In this document: piece after piece, positions 1-8,075 of the stretch | Position numbering within the stretch: position 1 is the stretch's first letter | Layout of the letters: the number at the start of each line of letters is the position of its first letter | Source: Anaerovibrio lipolyticus | GTDB lineage: Bacteria; Bacillota; Negativicutes; Selenomonadales; Selenomonadaceae | DNA: 53,460 nt | Direction of reading: 5' to 3' | Assembly (NCBI RefSeq): GCF_021531495.1 | Contig: NZ_JADYTY010000015.1 | Location: 1-53,460, forward strand | Translations under genes and position numbers: made by a program | Notes under the pieces: model-generated | Databases searched by the model: none | Told to the model about the DNA's origin: nothing | What the model saw: only the letters and a program-made list of their open reading frames with translations

Positions 1-106
1 AAAGTCGTTATGACCGCAGGCTGTATTTCGAGAACCCACTGACATAACGACTTTCATTTCCAATATTTAGGGAGATAGGCCACTCTGCAAATCAGAATTT
101 TTACTC
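1..106 (+). repeat. Dispersed repeat, copy A (right end of element)
   Basis: Bases 1-12 and 43-54 form a perfect 12-bp inverted repeat (AAAGTCGTTATG / CATAACGACTTT) around a 30-nt loop. It is followed by a stretch ending CTGCAAATCAGAATTTTT. The same order of motifs recurs at 49436-49545 and, inverted, at 53354-53460. The element probably continues left of base 1. No reading frame is supported in it. Confidence 0.75.
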
Positions 107-145
107 TTGTAGATTACAGCACTGTGGGATTTGCATATAAAAGAA

Positions 146-1369
146 TTAATACACCCAATAGGTTATGATAGAGAATATTGTCAGCACAATAATCTCTATC
201 ATAACCATTTTTTTCAATACGGCAAAGAAATCTGCTTTGAAATAATCAGTGGTTACCGTGAAGCAGACATGGGTTGGGGTTATCATCTGGCCAGCTACGC
301 CATATACCATAGCTATAGCCGCCAGAGTAAGGCTGCCAGTCTGCATAGCTGCTACAATGGGCATAACAATGGCTACATGAGCCTGGCTCATGCCTGTAAG
401 CATACCCACCACCAGAGAAATGCCAGCGATAATTACCGGAATAGGCAGAGGGGCTGCCTGAAAGGCTGTTACCAGCTCTGCCAGAGTGTTGGTAACAGTC
501 AAGATCTGAATGAAATAGAGAATGCAAAGAACATTGATAAACATCTTTTTATCAATAGAGCCAGTAATCATTTCCTTTAGGGAAACCTGACGGCCCAAGG
601 CTTTCAGAATGCCATAAAGCAGCAAGGTAGTAATTCCCATAGCTACAGATGCATTAAGACCAGCAAAAACTACCAACAAAAAGGTAAAGCCAATAGGAAA
701 GATAGCCAGTAGAATATCCAAATAGGAGCCGGATGATGTACGGCTTTTATTCTGCATCTCTACTTTGGCAGAGCTTTTCATTCGTAAAGGTGTTAAGAGC
801 ACCAGCCAACCTACCATAAAGCATAACAGGGATACCCAGGCAGTCTGGCCCACAAAGTGAGCATAGGGTACCTGAGCAATGCTGCAGGCCATAATCATGC
901 CAGGAATAATGGGATTGGAAAATTCATAGGGATGACGGAACCAGAAATTAATAGCCGCCCTGTCCTCTGGCGTAGCCTCCAGCTTGCCGCAGGCTTCCTC
1001 CACAATAGGCGCCGAGAATCTTGCTCCACCGAGAGAGGGCAGCAGACCTAGAAAGCCTGGCATAATAGCCAAAGTAACCTTGGCACTGGAAAACAGCCTT
1101 TGCAGGGCCATTACCATTTTGCTAAGAGTGCCACTGGTACGCAGGGCAATTTCTAGACACATAACCAGATAGAGGGAAAATACCAAATCGTAGGTGCGTC
1201 CCATCATCATAGTTTGCTGTAGAGCGGTTAGCAAATCCAGAGGCTGTCCAGACCGCATTAGCCAGATAAAGCCACCACCAGCCAGCATACAAAGGCCCAC
1301 ATAGATATGCCGCCGCATTAAGAGTATAATAATTGTCATGGAAATTACAAGAAGCAAAAAAATATTCAT
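146..1369 (-). CDS. DUF401 family integral membrane protein
   Basis: A 407-aa, very hydrophobic protein with about 10 or more predicted membrane segments. It matches the DUF401 family of uncharacterised inner-membrane proteins, seen in the motif GLLPSLGGARFSAPIVEE near residues 107-124 and in the WFRHPYEFSNPIIPG segment near 142-156. Family members look like permeases or ion/solute symporters, but no substrate is established, so transport is only inferred. The ATG is preceded by AGGAGA at good spacing and by an extended -10 promoter. It stands alone: a terminator at 1490-1521 separates it from the ABC operon upstream on the same strand. Length is typical of the family. Confidence 0.85.
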   Translation of the reverse strand: MNIFLLLVISMTIIILLMRRHIYVGLCMLAGGGFIWLMRSGQPLDLLTALQQTMMMGRTYDLVFSLYLVMCLEIALRTSGTLSKMVMALQRLFSSAKVTLAIMPGFLGLLPSLGGARFSAPIVEEACGKLEATPEDRAAINFWFRHPYEFSNPIIPGMIMACSIAQVPYAHFVGQTAWVSLLCFMVGWLVLLTPLRMKSSAKVEMQNKSRTSSGSYLDILLAIFPIGFTFLLVVFAGLNASVAMGITTLLLYGILKALGRQVSLKEMITGSIDKKMFINVLCILYFIQILTVTNTLAELVTAFQAAPLPIPVIIAGISLVVGMLTGMSQAHVAIVMPIVAAMQTGSLTLAAIAMVYGVAGQMITPTHVCFTVTTDYFKADFFAVLKKMVMIEIIVLTIFSIITYWVY

Positions 1370-1406
1370 GAATACATCTCCTAGGGTTAAGATTTAACTA
1401 TTTGTC

Positions 1407-1415
1407 ATTATAGCA
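1407..1415 (-). promoter_or_regulatory. Extended -10 promoter for the DUF401 gene
   Basis: On the minus strand the sequence reads TGC-TATAAT, an extended -10 element about 38 bp before the start codon. No good -35 is visible 17 bp upstream. The TGnTATAAT form recurs before other genes in this window (30135, 39928, 48633). Confidence 0.45.
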
Positions 1416-1489
1416 CCTAAACTGGCCCAAGAAAATGCTTCTATATTTTTTGCATGGTATAAATAGATAGGAGAATATATTAGCCAAAT

Positions 1490-1521
1490 AAAATGAGACT
1501 ACCTGGCGATAGTCTCATTTT
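1490..1521. terminator. Bidirectional hairpin terminator
   Basis: Perfect 12-bp stem AAAATGAGACTA / TAGTCTCATTTT with an 8-nt loop. T runs lie at the 3' side of the stem in both directions. It lies downstream of the ABC permease gene ending at 1584 and upstream of the DUF401 gene, so it probably ends the ABC operon. Confidence 0.8.
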
Positions 1522-1583
1522 GTAAGTCCGATTATGAATATGGGGGATAAGGTATAGTAAATCTCAGGGAGAGGTGGATAGGA

Positions 1584-2555
1584 TTATTTAATTACCTTCA
1601 GGGACTGGCGATCAGCAAAGACAGCTACGAAAATCAGGAAGATAACGCCCTGAATCAGCTGCATGGTCTGAGTAGTCAAGCCCATCATGGTCAAACCGCT
1701 GTAGAGTACATAGTACAGCAGAGTACCAACAATAATATTGGAGAAGCGAACCTTGGCACCGCCGGAAATAGGCATACCGCCCAGAACCAAAGCAATCAGA
1801 ATCTGGGTTTCCAGCTGATTACCTACATTAGCTGTAGCAGAGCCGTTTTTGGCAATATTGATAAAGGCTGCCAAACCAGTCATAGCACCAGCCAAGGTGT
1901 AAATCAAGAATTTCATGCGGTCAGTACGGATACCAGCAAACATAGCACCCTTTTCACCAGCACCAATAGCCTTCAAATAAGTACCGAATTTGGTGTAGCG
2001 GAAGGCTACAAAGGAAATAGCAATAATCAACAGCATCAAAGGCAGCTTAATTTCAATGTGGTCAAAATTGTACACATCCATGCTGGCCCGGATAGGGGAG
2101 TCGGAAGCCATGTACTTGATGAAGCCACGGAACAGGAACATGGTACAGATGGTAACTATAAAGGAAGCAATTTTGCGGTTTACATAGAAATAGCCGTTAA
2201 TCGCACCAATCACCGCACCAGCCACTACGCCACCGGCAATGGCAATACCAATACCATATTGGGAAAGAATACATACAGCAATGGAGGCAATACCCAGAAT
2301 AGAGCCTTGGGAGAAATCCAAGCCTCCCATAGTCATGATAAAGAATACACCAGTTGCTGCAATCATACCTACATAAATCTGATTCAAAAGCAAGGTCAGA
2401 TTTCTTTGACTGCTCATACCTCCATCGGTAAGGAAGTTGAACAGGGCAAATATTGCCACCAGGCCAACTACCGGCAGATAGGTCCGGATTTTATTCATAC
2501 GGGAAGCCTTGGCCAGTTCTTCCTCTTTGGATAATATTTTTTCTTTGTCAGCCAT
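1584..2555 (-). CDS. Sugar ABC transporter permease (BPD_transp_2 family)
   Basis: A 323-aa inner-membrane permease of the RbsC/MglC/XylH type, the last gene of a four-gene importer operon. Visible family signs are the polytopic hydrophobic profile, the segment GGLDFSQGSILG (EAA-proximal loop region of this family) and ALVLGGMPISGGAKVRFSN near the C-terminus. The start is the ATG at 2555 because AAGGAGA lies just before it. A longer in-frame start at 2624 would sit inside the upstream ATPase gene and lacks a ribosome site. It starts 10 bp after the ATPase stop, so translation is probably coupled. It pairs with a second, different permease gene (4080-5048), suggesting a heterodimeric channel. 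Substrate unknown. Confidence 0.88.
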   Translation of the reverse strand: MADKEKILSKEEELAKASRMNKIRTYLPVVGLVAIFALFNFLTDGGMSSQRNLTLLLNQIYVGMIAATGVFFIMTMGGLDFSQGSILGIASIAVCILSQYGIGIAIAGGVVAGAVIGAINGYFYVNRKIASFIVTICTMFLFRGFIKYMASDSPIRASMDVYNFDHIEIKLPLMLLIIAISFVAFRYTKFGTYLKAIGAGEKGAMFAGIRTDRMKFLIYTLAGAMTGLAAFINIAKNGSATANVGNQLETQILIALVLGGMPISGGAKVRFSNIIVGTLLYYVLYSGLTMMGLTTQTMQLIQGVIFLIFVAVFADRQSLKVIK

Positions 2556-2565
2556 AACTTTCTCC

Positions 2566-4065
2566 TTATACCATCTTGGAAATGAGCAGGTTCTCATCCA
2601 AATCTCTGCTTCTTGGCAGCTCACCGTTTAGCTTGCCGTCTTTCATAATAATGATACGGTCGCACATACCAATAAGCTCCATTAGCTCCTCAGAAATCAT
2701 AATAATGGATTTGTTGTGCTTGCGCATGGTATCCATTAACTGATAAATATCCTGCTTAACCTTGATATCAATACCACGGGTTGGAGAATCCAGCACTAGA
2801 ATATCAGAATCCTTGCCAATCCAGCGAGCCAATACAACCTTCTGCTTGTTACCACCGGACAAATCAGAAACAAACTGATCAATATTCTGCATCTTAACAG
2901 ACATCTGAGCAGCAAACTTGTTGGCAAAATCGCTGAGCTTCTTGTCGCTAAGCAGCTTGCATTTGCCAGCTAAATCATCCAGGGAAGGGAGGGTAATATT
3001 ATCACCAATGCTCTGGTTCATAATAATGGATTCATTATCACGATCCTTGGAGGTATAGGCAATGCTATGTTTGATAGCAGTAGGAATATCATTGATTTCA
3101 GTGCCGTCTGCCAAAGTAACAGTACCGGTACGGTCATAGGAAGCACCAAAGATGGCCTTGCCGATTTCGTGCATACCAGATTCAGACAGACCTCCAAAGC
3201 CTAAAATCTCGCCTTTGTGTAAGTCAAAGGAAACATCCTCCAGCACATTTGGTACAGAAACATTACGGACAGAAAGTACAACTTCATCAGAAACCTTTTC
3301 GCCATAGTCTGGACGATAATAATCACCAGTAACCTCACGGCCAACCATGAGACGCTTCAAATCGTCCTCTGTTACATCGGCACTTTTTACCGTATCAATG
3401 TAGACACCATCACGCATGATGGTAATGGTATCAGATTTGTCCAGAATCTCTGGCAGGTCATGAGAGATAAAGATAACCGTATTGCCTTCCTTGCGGATGC
3501 GGTCCATATGCTTGTACAGCTCTTCACGGCCTTCCTGGGAAAGGGCGGTAGTGGTTTCATCAATAACTACAATTTTGGGATGGAAGTAGGTGGCCTTTAC
3601 GATTTCCACCAGCTTGCGATCCTCAAAATTGTATTCATCAATCTGATGCTCAGCCTTGATATGCTTGAAGCCATATTGCTGCAGCAGTTCGTTGGCCTTG
3701 CGGTTAATAGCCTCTCTGTTTTTGATGCCATGCTTTACAAACTGATCCTCATGGCCTAAGAAGATATTCTCTGCTACAGTCAGGCCAGACAAAGTGCCTA
3801 GCTCCTGTACAATAATGGAAATACCCTCCAGGTTGGCCTCTACCTGATTCTTAGGATGAACTTCCTTGCCATCCAGAATAAATTTGCCACTGCCAATTGT
3901 GTAAATACCTGTCAGCATATTAGTCAGGGTAGATTTACCAGAACCGTTTTCTCCTATGAGGGCATGAACCTCGCCTTTGTTGATATTGAAGGAAACATTC
4001 TGCACTGCCTTGGTGATACCAAAGGATTTACACAGATTCTGAACCTGTAATCTTATTTCACTCAT
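2566..4065 (-). CDS. Sugar ABC transporter ATP-binding protein, tandem domains
   Basis: A 499-aa RbsA/MglA-type ATPase with two fused nucleotide-binding domains. Domain 1 has Walker A GENGSGKST near residue 38 and Walker B VVIDETTTAL near 166, but its signature region (EYNFEDRKLVEI) is not LSGGQ. Domain 2 has a good signature (DLSGGNKQKV) and a Walker B ending in DSPTRGID instead of DEPTRGID, and lacks a clear Walker A. One complete and one degenerate site is common in this family. The start follows AAGGAGGAGAGC. The gene sits between the two permease genes with 14 and 10-bp gaps, so all three are co-translated. It powers uptake of the ligand of the lipoprotein at 5148-6290. Confidence 0.92.
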   Translation of the reverse strand: MSEIRLQVQNLCKSFGITKAVQNVSFNINKGEVHALIGENGSGKSTLTNMLTGIYTIGSGKFILDGKEVHPKNQVEANLEGISIIVQELGTLSGLTVAENIFLGHEDQFVKHGIKNREAINRKANELLQQYGFKHIKAEHQIDEYNFEDRKLVEIVKATYFHPKIVVIDETTTALSQEGREELYKHMDRIRKEGNTVIFISHDLPEILDKSDTITIMRDGVYIDTVKSADVTEDDLKRLMVGREVTGDYYRPDYGEKVSDEVVLSVRNVSVPNVLEDVSFDLHKGEILGFGGLSESGMHEIGKAIFGASYDRTGTVTLADGTEINDIPTAIKHSIAYTSKDRDNESIIMNQSIGDNITLPSLDDLAGKCKLLSDKKLSDFANKFAAQMSVKMQNIDQFVSDLSGGNKQKVVLARWIGKDSDILVLDSPTRGIDIKVKQDIYQLMDTMRKHNKSIIMISEELMELIGMCDRIIIMKDGKLNGELPRSRDLDENLLISKMV

Positions 4066-4079
4066 CTATGCTCTCCTCC

Positions 4080-5048
4080 TTATTTTACGATTTCACCCTT
4101 GTTGATTTTAGTGGTAAGGGTAATGATAATCAACAGTGCAAAGCCGGTAATTACGTCCTGAATAGCGGTTGGTGCACCTAGTGCAACGAAGCCATAGAAG
4201 ATGATATTAATCATAAACTCGCCTAAAATAATGGCCTGAATAGGCATGCCGTATTTTTTGAAGGCAACGCCGAAGAAGCATCCCATAGTAGGAATAAAGT
4301 TGCGGCTCATGGAAGCCATACCGGTTACAGCCACCATAGATGAACCATAGCTGATAGTGAGAATAGACATAATACCGAAGAAAATACCACTGATAACAAA
4401 GGCCAGAATCTTGTACTTGTTAACATTGATACCCATATTTTTGGCAATGAACTCGTTGCTGCCTATTGCATAGGTATAAGTACCAATCTTGGTGTAGTTC
4501 AAAATGAAATATGCTGCGGCAAAGGTAAGCAGGGCAAGAATTAAGTTGCCAGGCATCTGACCAAACATGCGCAGATCGGAGGGGAGAGTCTGCTCTACAC
4601 CGCCAGCAATAATATTGGCAGTAGCCTCATAAATCAGAGCCAGACCAGTAGTTACAATCATAGATGGAATACGAAGCTTGATGTAGAAAACACCATTGAG
4701 AATACCGATAATGGCGCCTGCAATCAGACAGCCACCAATAAGGCCCATATAGCCAAGGCCCATAGAAGCGGCCAGCTTACAGCCGATAATGGAGGCCAGG
4801 ATAATGGCGGCACCAATGGAGAAATCGAACATTCCCATAACGAGAACGAAGTAAAAGCCTACGGCACCAGCTGAGGCAATGAGACTTGCCTGAAAATAGC
4901 TGAGCATATTTTCTGGAGAACCGAAGTTATCCGGAGTTAAAATCTTGAATATGAGCCAGGATACAAATACCAAAGCGAAAAGGATAAGATAGCCCTTTAC
5001 CTTGGCAGACATTTTTTTCCCGCCCACAGCATTCTTAGTTGAATCCAT
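4080..5048 (-). CDS. Sugar ABC transporter permease, second subunit
   Basis: A 322-aa polytopic permease of the BPD_transp_2 family. The N-terminus is cytoplasmic and basic, followed by about 8-10 hydrophobic segments. The conserved GMFDFSIGAAIILASIIG loop corresponds to the GGxDLSxG motif of RbsC-like permeases. It differs clearly from the partner permease at 1584-2555, so the transporter likely has an asymmetric channel. Start is the ATG after AGAAGGAGACGAC. It follows the substrate-binding gene across an intercistronic hairpin (5077-5109), which would lower its expression relative to the binding protein. Confidence 0.88.
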   Translation of the reverse strand: MDSTKNAVGGKKMSAKVKGYLILFALVFVSWLIFKILTPDNFGSPENMLSYFQASLIASAGAVGFYFVLVMGMFDFSIGAAIILASIIGCKLAASMGLGYMGLIGGCLIAGAIIGILNGVFYIKLRIPSMIVTTGLALIYEATANIIAGGVEQTLPSDLRMFGQMPGNLILALLTFAAAYFILNYTKIGTYTYAIGSNEFIAKNMGINVNKYKILAFVISGIFFGIMSILTISYGSSMVAVTGMASMSRNFIPTMGCFFGVAFKKYGMPIQAIILGEFMINIIFYGFVALGAPTAIQDVITGFALLIIITLTTKINKGEIVK

Positions 5049-5076
5049 GTCGTCTCCTTCTGGGATAAATCCCTAC

Positions 5077-5109
5077 AAAAATAGCCGGCATCGGTTTTGA
5101 TGCCGGCTA
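5077..5109 (-). terminator. Intercistronic attenuating terminator after the binding-protein gene
   Basis: An 11-bp GC-rich perfect stem (TAGCCGGCATC / GATGCCGGCTA) with a 6-nt loop is followed on the minus strand by a TTTTTG run. It sits between the binding-protein gene and the first permease gene. Partial termination here would give excess binding protein, as is usual for such operons. The arabinose importer has the same arrangement at 10622-10658. Confidence 0.8.
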
Positions 5110-5147
5110 CCTTCCATTGCAGTGTTTATTTCAGCTTTGGAAATAAA

Positions 5148-6290
5148 TTATTTAGCTGAACGTGCAGCTGCATCTTCGATAGACAGCTTGGAAGCTGCTT
5201 CCTTCAGCTGATCCAGTGGCAGCTTAGCCATCTCAACCAACTCGTCTTTGGTGTAAGGAAGCTGCTTTACAAAGTACTTGTCATACTCGCCATAGTCCTT
5301 GGAGGAGGATACATACAGATAAGGGAACTGAACATCAATGAAGTTGTTCTCAATACCAGTGTAGTTGCCCTTGATTGCGTTGTAAACCATCATGAAGGCA
5401 TAGAGAGGGTCGCAGAAGTGACCGCCGGACTCACCAGCGATGGAACCATTCTCCAGTCTTTCGCCCAAGTCAGGCAGGAAGTCGGTGGAAACGATTTTGA
5501 TGGACTGAGTCTTGCCAGCACGCTCTACAGCTGCAATAGCGCCCTGGAGAGGGTCGCCGCCGCCACCAGCAGGAATCAAAGCATCCAAAGTAGGATCTGC
5601 GCTCATGAGAGCCTCGGCAGCCTTTGCGCCACCTTCGGAGGAAGTACCAGCATACTGAGGATCGGACAGCTTAACCTGATCGGATGGATGAGCAGCATTC
5701 CACTCCTCAACACCAGCCTTGTAGCCTTCCCATCTGCCTAACCAGGTAGCATCGCCCTGCTCCCAGCCAATGAGGCCGATGTTGCGGCACTTCTTGTCAA
5801 TGAGAATCTGAACCAGCTTCTTGCCGTTCTCAACTTCATTCTCGTGCACAGCACCAATGTAATAAGGGGACTTTACAGCCTGCTCATAGATATCAGCGTT
5901 CTTGTTCTTGTCAATAACACGGAAGAACTGAGCAAGATATACACCATTGTCGTTACAGGTCTTGATAGCGGAAGCCATCTCAGTATCAGAGGAGTTGCAG
6001 ATGATGATACCCTGGCAGCCGGCTGCTACCAAAGATTCAACAGAAGCAGTAACTTTCTCGGATACATGGCCCTGGTCGACATACTGAACCTCTACGTTCA
6101 AAGCATCTGCAGCTGCATCAATGATGCGCTTGCACTGGGATCCTAATACGTCAGTGGAGCTCCAAATGGAAACACCGATTTTTATTTTACCATCGGCGGA
6201 TTTTGCAGCCTGTTTGTCTCCGCCACCACAGCCTACCAGCATTAAGGTAAACATGAGCACACAGGTTAACACACATATAATTTTCTTCAT
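5148..6290 (-). CDS. Periplasmic sugar-binding lipoprotein of ABC importer
   Basis: A 380-aa substrate-binding protein, Peripla_BP_4/RbsB-like. The N-terminus is a lipoprotein signal (basic start, hydrophobic stretch, LMLVGC lipobox near residue 21), so it is anchored to the outer face of the inner membrane. The mature part begins KIKIGVSIWSS and carries the type I periplasmic-binding fold; segments such as QGIIICNSSD and DALIPAGGGGDP correspond to hinge and binding regions. It is the first gene of the operon and shows no close resemblance to known ribose, xylose or galactose binders, so the sugar is not assigned. Start ATG has AGAAGGGG upstream. Confidence 0.88.
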   Translation of the reverse strand: MKKIICVLTCVLMFTLMLVGCGGGDKQAAKSADGKIKIGVSIWSSTDVLGSQCKRIIDAAADALNVEVQYVDQGHVSEKVTASVESLVAAGCQGIIICNSSDTEMASAIKTCNDNGVYLAQFFRVIDKNKNADIYEQAVKSPYYIGAVHENEVENGKKLVQILIDKKCRNIGLIGWEQGDATWLGRWEGYKAGVEEWNAAHPSDQVKLSDPQYAGTSSEGGAKAAEALMSADPTLDALIPAGGGGDPLQGAIAAVERAGKTQSIKIVSTDFLPDLGERLENGSIAGESGGHFCDPLYAFMMVYNAIKGNYTGIENNFIDVQFPYLYVSSSKDYGEYDKYFVKQLPYTKDELVEMAKLPLDQLKEAASKLSIEDAAARSAK

Positions 6291-6605
6291 TGTTATACCC
6301 CTTCTTTCCTAGATTGATAATTCCGAGCTTTGCTTTTCCCTGTTAAGTAATTTCTTAAGCTGTCAAAGCTCTCCTTTGAAGCTAAACAAGAAGCTAGCTT
6401 CGTTACTAAATCCTCTCCTCCTTAAATAATCTTTGATGACATTACAGTAATAACTGCTTGCAAAACTGTTTGACACTATATTGACTGTGCTCCTGTCCTA
6501 TTTTCAGCTATGGTCTATCGCCCCTAAGACCTTGCCGTATTGCTAGACTAGGTAATACACATTACATCTTGTACCGTCAATTGTTAGTGCTCGTGCACAG
6601 TTCTT
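6291..6605 (-). promoter_or_regulatory. Long 5' leader of the first sugar ABC operon
   Basis: About 315 nt separate the predicted transcription start (near 6605) from the ATG at 6290. I see no open frame with a ribosome site and no riboswitch family I recognise. There are several short inverted repeats, for example around 6361-6400 (AGCTCTCCTTTGAAGCT and AGAAGCTAGCTT). A palindromic TGTGCACG-type site lies at its start (6582-6599). It may carry RNA-level control, but this is only inferred from its length. Confidence 0.4.
6582..6599 (-). promoter_or_regulatory. Putative repressor operator overlapping the transcription start region
   Basis: On the minus strand the site reads TGTGCACGAGCACTAACA, an imperfect palindrome roughly 6-23 bp downstream of the predicted start. 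Its TGTGCACG core is shared with the site at 9313-9326 upstream of the arabinose importer. A LacI- or GntR-type sugar regulator is plausible; none is encoded in this window. Confidence 0.4.
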
Positions 6606-6611
6606 ATTGTT

Positions 6612-6640
6612 ATTGTAGACTGATATAGTTATTTTGTCAA
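6612..6640 (-). promoter_or_regulatory. Sigma-70 type promoter of the first sugar ABC operon
   Basis: Minus strand: -35 TTGACA (6635-6640), 17-bp spacer, -10 TACAAT (6612-6617). Near-consensus elements with ideal spacing. Bases 6641-6833 between here and the HD-GYP gene hold nothing I recognise. Confidence 0.8.
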
Positions 6641-6833
6641 GTTGAAATTTTCACTCAATTAAGAATTCTTTAGAAAAAATTGCTTTGGAGGTTGTTGTGG
6701 AAGAAATATATCTTGTTTTTAGGGAGAAAACAACGTGTTAGAGTATTTTAAAAGATGCATTAATAAAAAAGATGATTATATGTCAAGTGGATTGAGCATA
6801 TCATCACCTTTCGTAAATAGTTAATAAGATATT

Positions 6834-7898
6834 CTATTTCTGATTGTATTCGATTATTTTGATATCCTTGTGCTGATTCAGATCCACCACATTTTCCTGG
6901 TCTATGCGAACCAGAGGATGCTGGGCAAAATCATTAGGATAGTTGACAATGGTTCCCTCAAGGCCGTTGCTTAGCATAACCTTGGAGCCTAGGAAGGCAT
7001 CCTTGATTCTTTTGAGGATGGTAACGCTAATGGTTGGATCCAGCTTGGAATACATATCCTCAGTTATTTTGGCAATAGCATCAAAAGGAGTCTGCCGCAC
7101 AAAGCCCTCCCGCTCAGTGGTAATATTGTCATATAGGTCAGCAATGGCAATGATTCTGGCGTATTCGTGAATTTCCTCACCCTTGGTGCCAAATGGGAAG
7201 CCACTGCCATCCATATATTCGTGATGCTGGAGAGCAGCCAGCTTGATGCCATCCGCCAGATGGGGATCCTCATTAATAAGATGGGAGCCATCAATGGTGT
7301 GCTGCATATACCGTTCAAAATCTTCTCCTTTTAGGGTTTCTACCCGGCGGGATTGGAGACGGTCAGGAAATTTGGTTTTACCAATATCGTGGAGGAAGCC
7401 AGCTAGAATCAGGTCATTGATTTCACTAGGCTTTTTGTACAGCCATTTGCCAATCACACCTGTTAGGATAGCCACTCGCATGGAATGGTTGTAAAGATCA
7501 TCAGCCATGTGATTTAACTCGTAGAGATAGTCAATAACACCGCTTTGCTTGGACATAGGAGCCAGGGAGCTATGTACAAGATTTTTGCTTTTGTCTACAG
7601 GAATCTTTCCAGTATGGGTAGTAGCCTCAATAATGGAATTTACTTTCCGGAGTACCTCCTTGTACTCAGAGGCAAAGGCATTGCCTCGATTGAAAAGTGC
7701 CATTACAGATTGATAATTAGGGCTTAGCTCGTATTCGTCCTTGATGTATACGGATGGAATCTTTAAAAATCCCAGTCTGGTAATATGTGCCTTGGTGAGC
7801 AGGGTATTTTCTGAAAGAATTACCACCATGTCGTCATTTACGACTGTGCGGGCCAGCTCCATACCCGGCTGCAGCTTGTCTACGCTGATAGCCTTCAT
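6834..7898 (-). CDS. HD-GYP domain protein, probable c-di-GMP phosphodiesterase
   Basis: A 354-aa cytoplasmic protein. The first 100 residues hold a DUF3391-like N-terminal region (VDKLQPGMELARTVV). The HD-GYP domain follows at about 125-320: FLHDIGK gives the HD metal pair, and HHEYMDGSGFP is the GYP motif in the GFP variant; DLYDNITTEREG is the conserved DxxT region. HD-GYP proteins hydrolyse c-di-GMP; here activity is inferred from intact HD and HHE residues. There is no membrane segment or receiver domain. The ATG at 7898 is preferred over the in-frame TTG at 7907 because GGAG lies only one base before the TTG but about 10 bases before the ATG. It is monocistronic. It could tune the c-di-GMP read by the PelD-like protein at 18358. 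Confidence 0.88.
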   Translation of the reverse strand: MKAISVDKLQPGMELARTVVNDDMVVILSENTLLTKAHITRLGFLKIPSVYIKDEYELSPNYQSVMALFNRGNAFASEYKEVLRKVNSIIEATTHTGKIPVDKSKNLVHSSLAPMSKQSGVIDYLYELNHMADDLYNHSMRVAILTGVIGKWLYKKPSEINDLILAGFLHDIGKTKFPDRLQSRRVETLKGEDFERYMQHTIDGSHLINEDPHLADGIKLAALQHHEYMDGSGFPFGTKGEEIHEYARIIAIADLYDNITTEREGFVRQTPFDAIAKITEDMYSKLDPTISVTILKRIKDAFLGSKVMLSNGLEGTIVNYPNDFAQHPLVRIDQENVVDLNQHKDIKIIEYNQK

Positions 7899-8024
7899 AC
7901 TGTCCAATCTCCTTTACGCCGTTTATATAATAAAATTAATTTCAAACAAATTACATTACTAAGTATATATAATATCCTACCATAAAATCAATAAAAAAGA
8001 AAAGGGACAATAGTAGCATAAGAA

Positions 8025-8068
8025 AAGGAACCGCTTCATTTTTGGTAAATTTAATGAAACGATTCCTT
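8025..8068 (-). terminator. Terminator of galM
   Basis: A 16-bp stem with two mismatches (AAGGAACCGCTTCATT / AATGAAACGATTCCTT), followed on the minus strand by TTTTCTTATG. It lies 8 bp after the galM stop. Confidence 0.75.
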
Positions 8069-8075
8069 AATCATG

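Noticed and set aside
131-580. Plus-strand open frame opposite the DUF401 gene
   Set aside because: Antisense shadow without ribosome site; the minus-strand gene matches a known membrane family.
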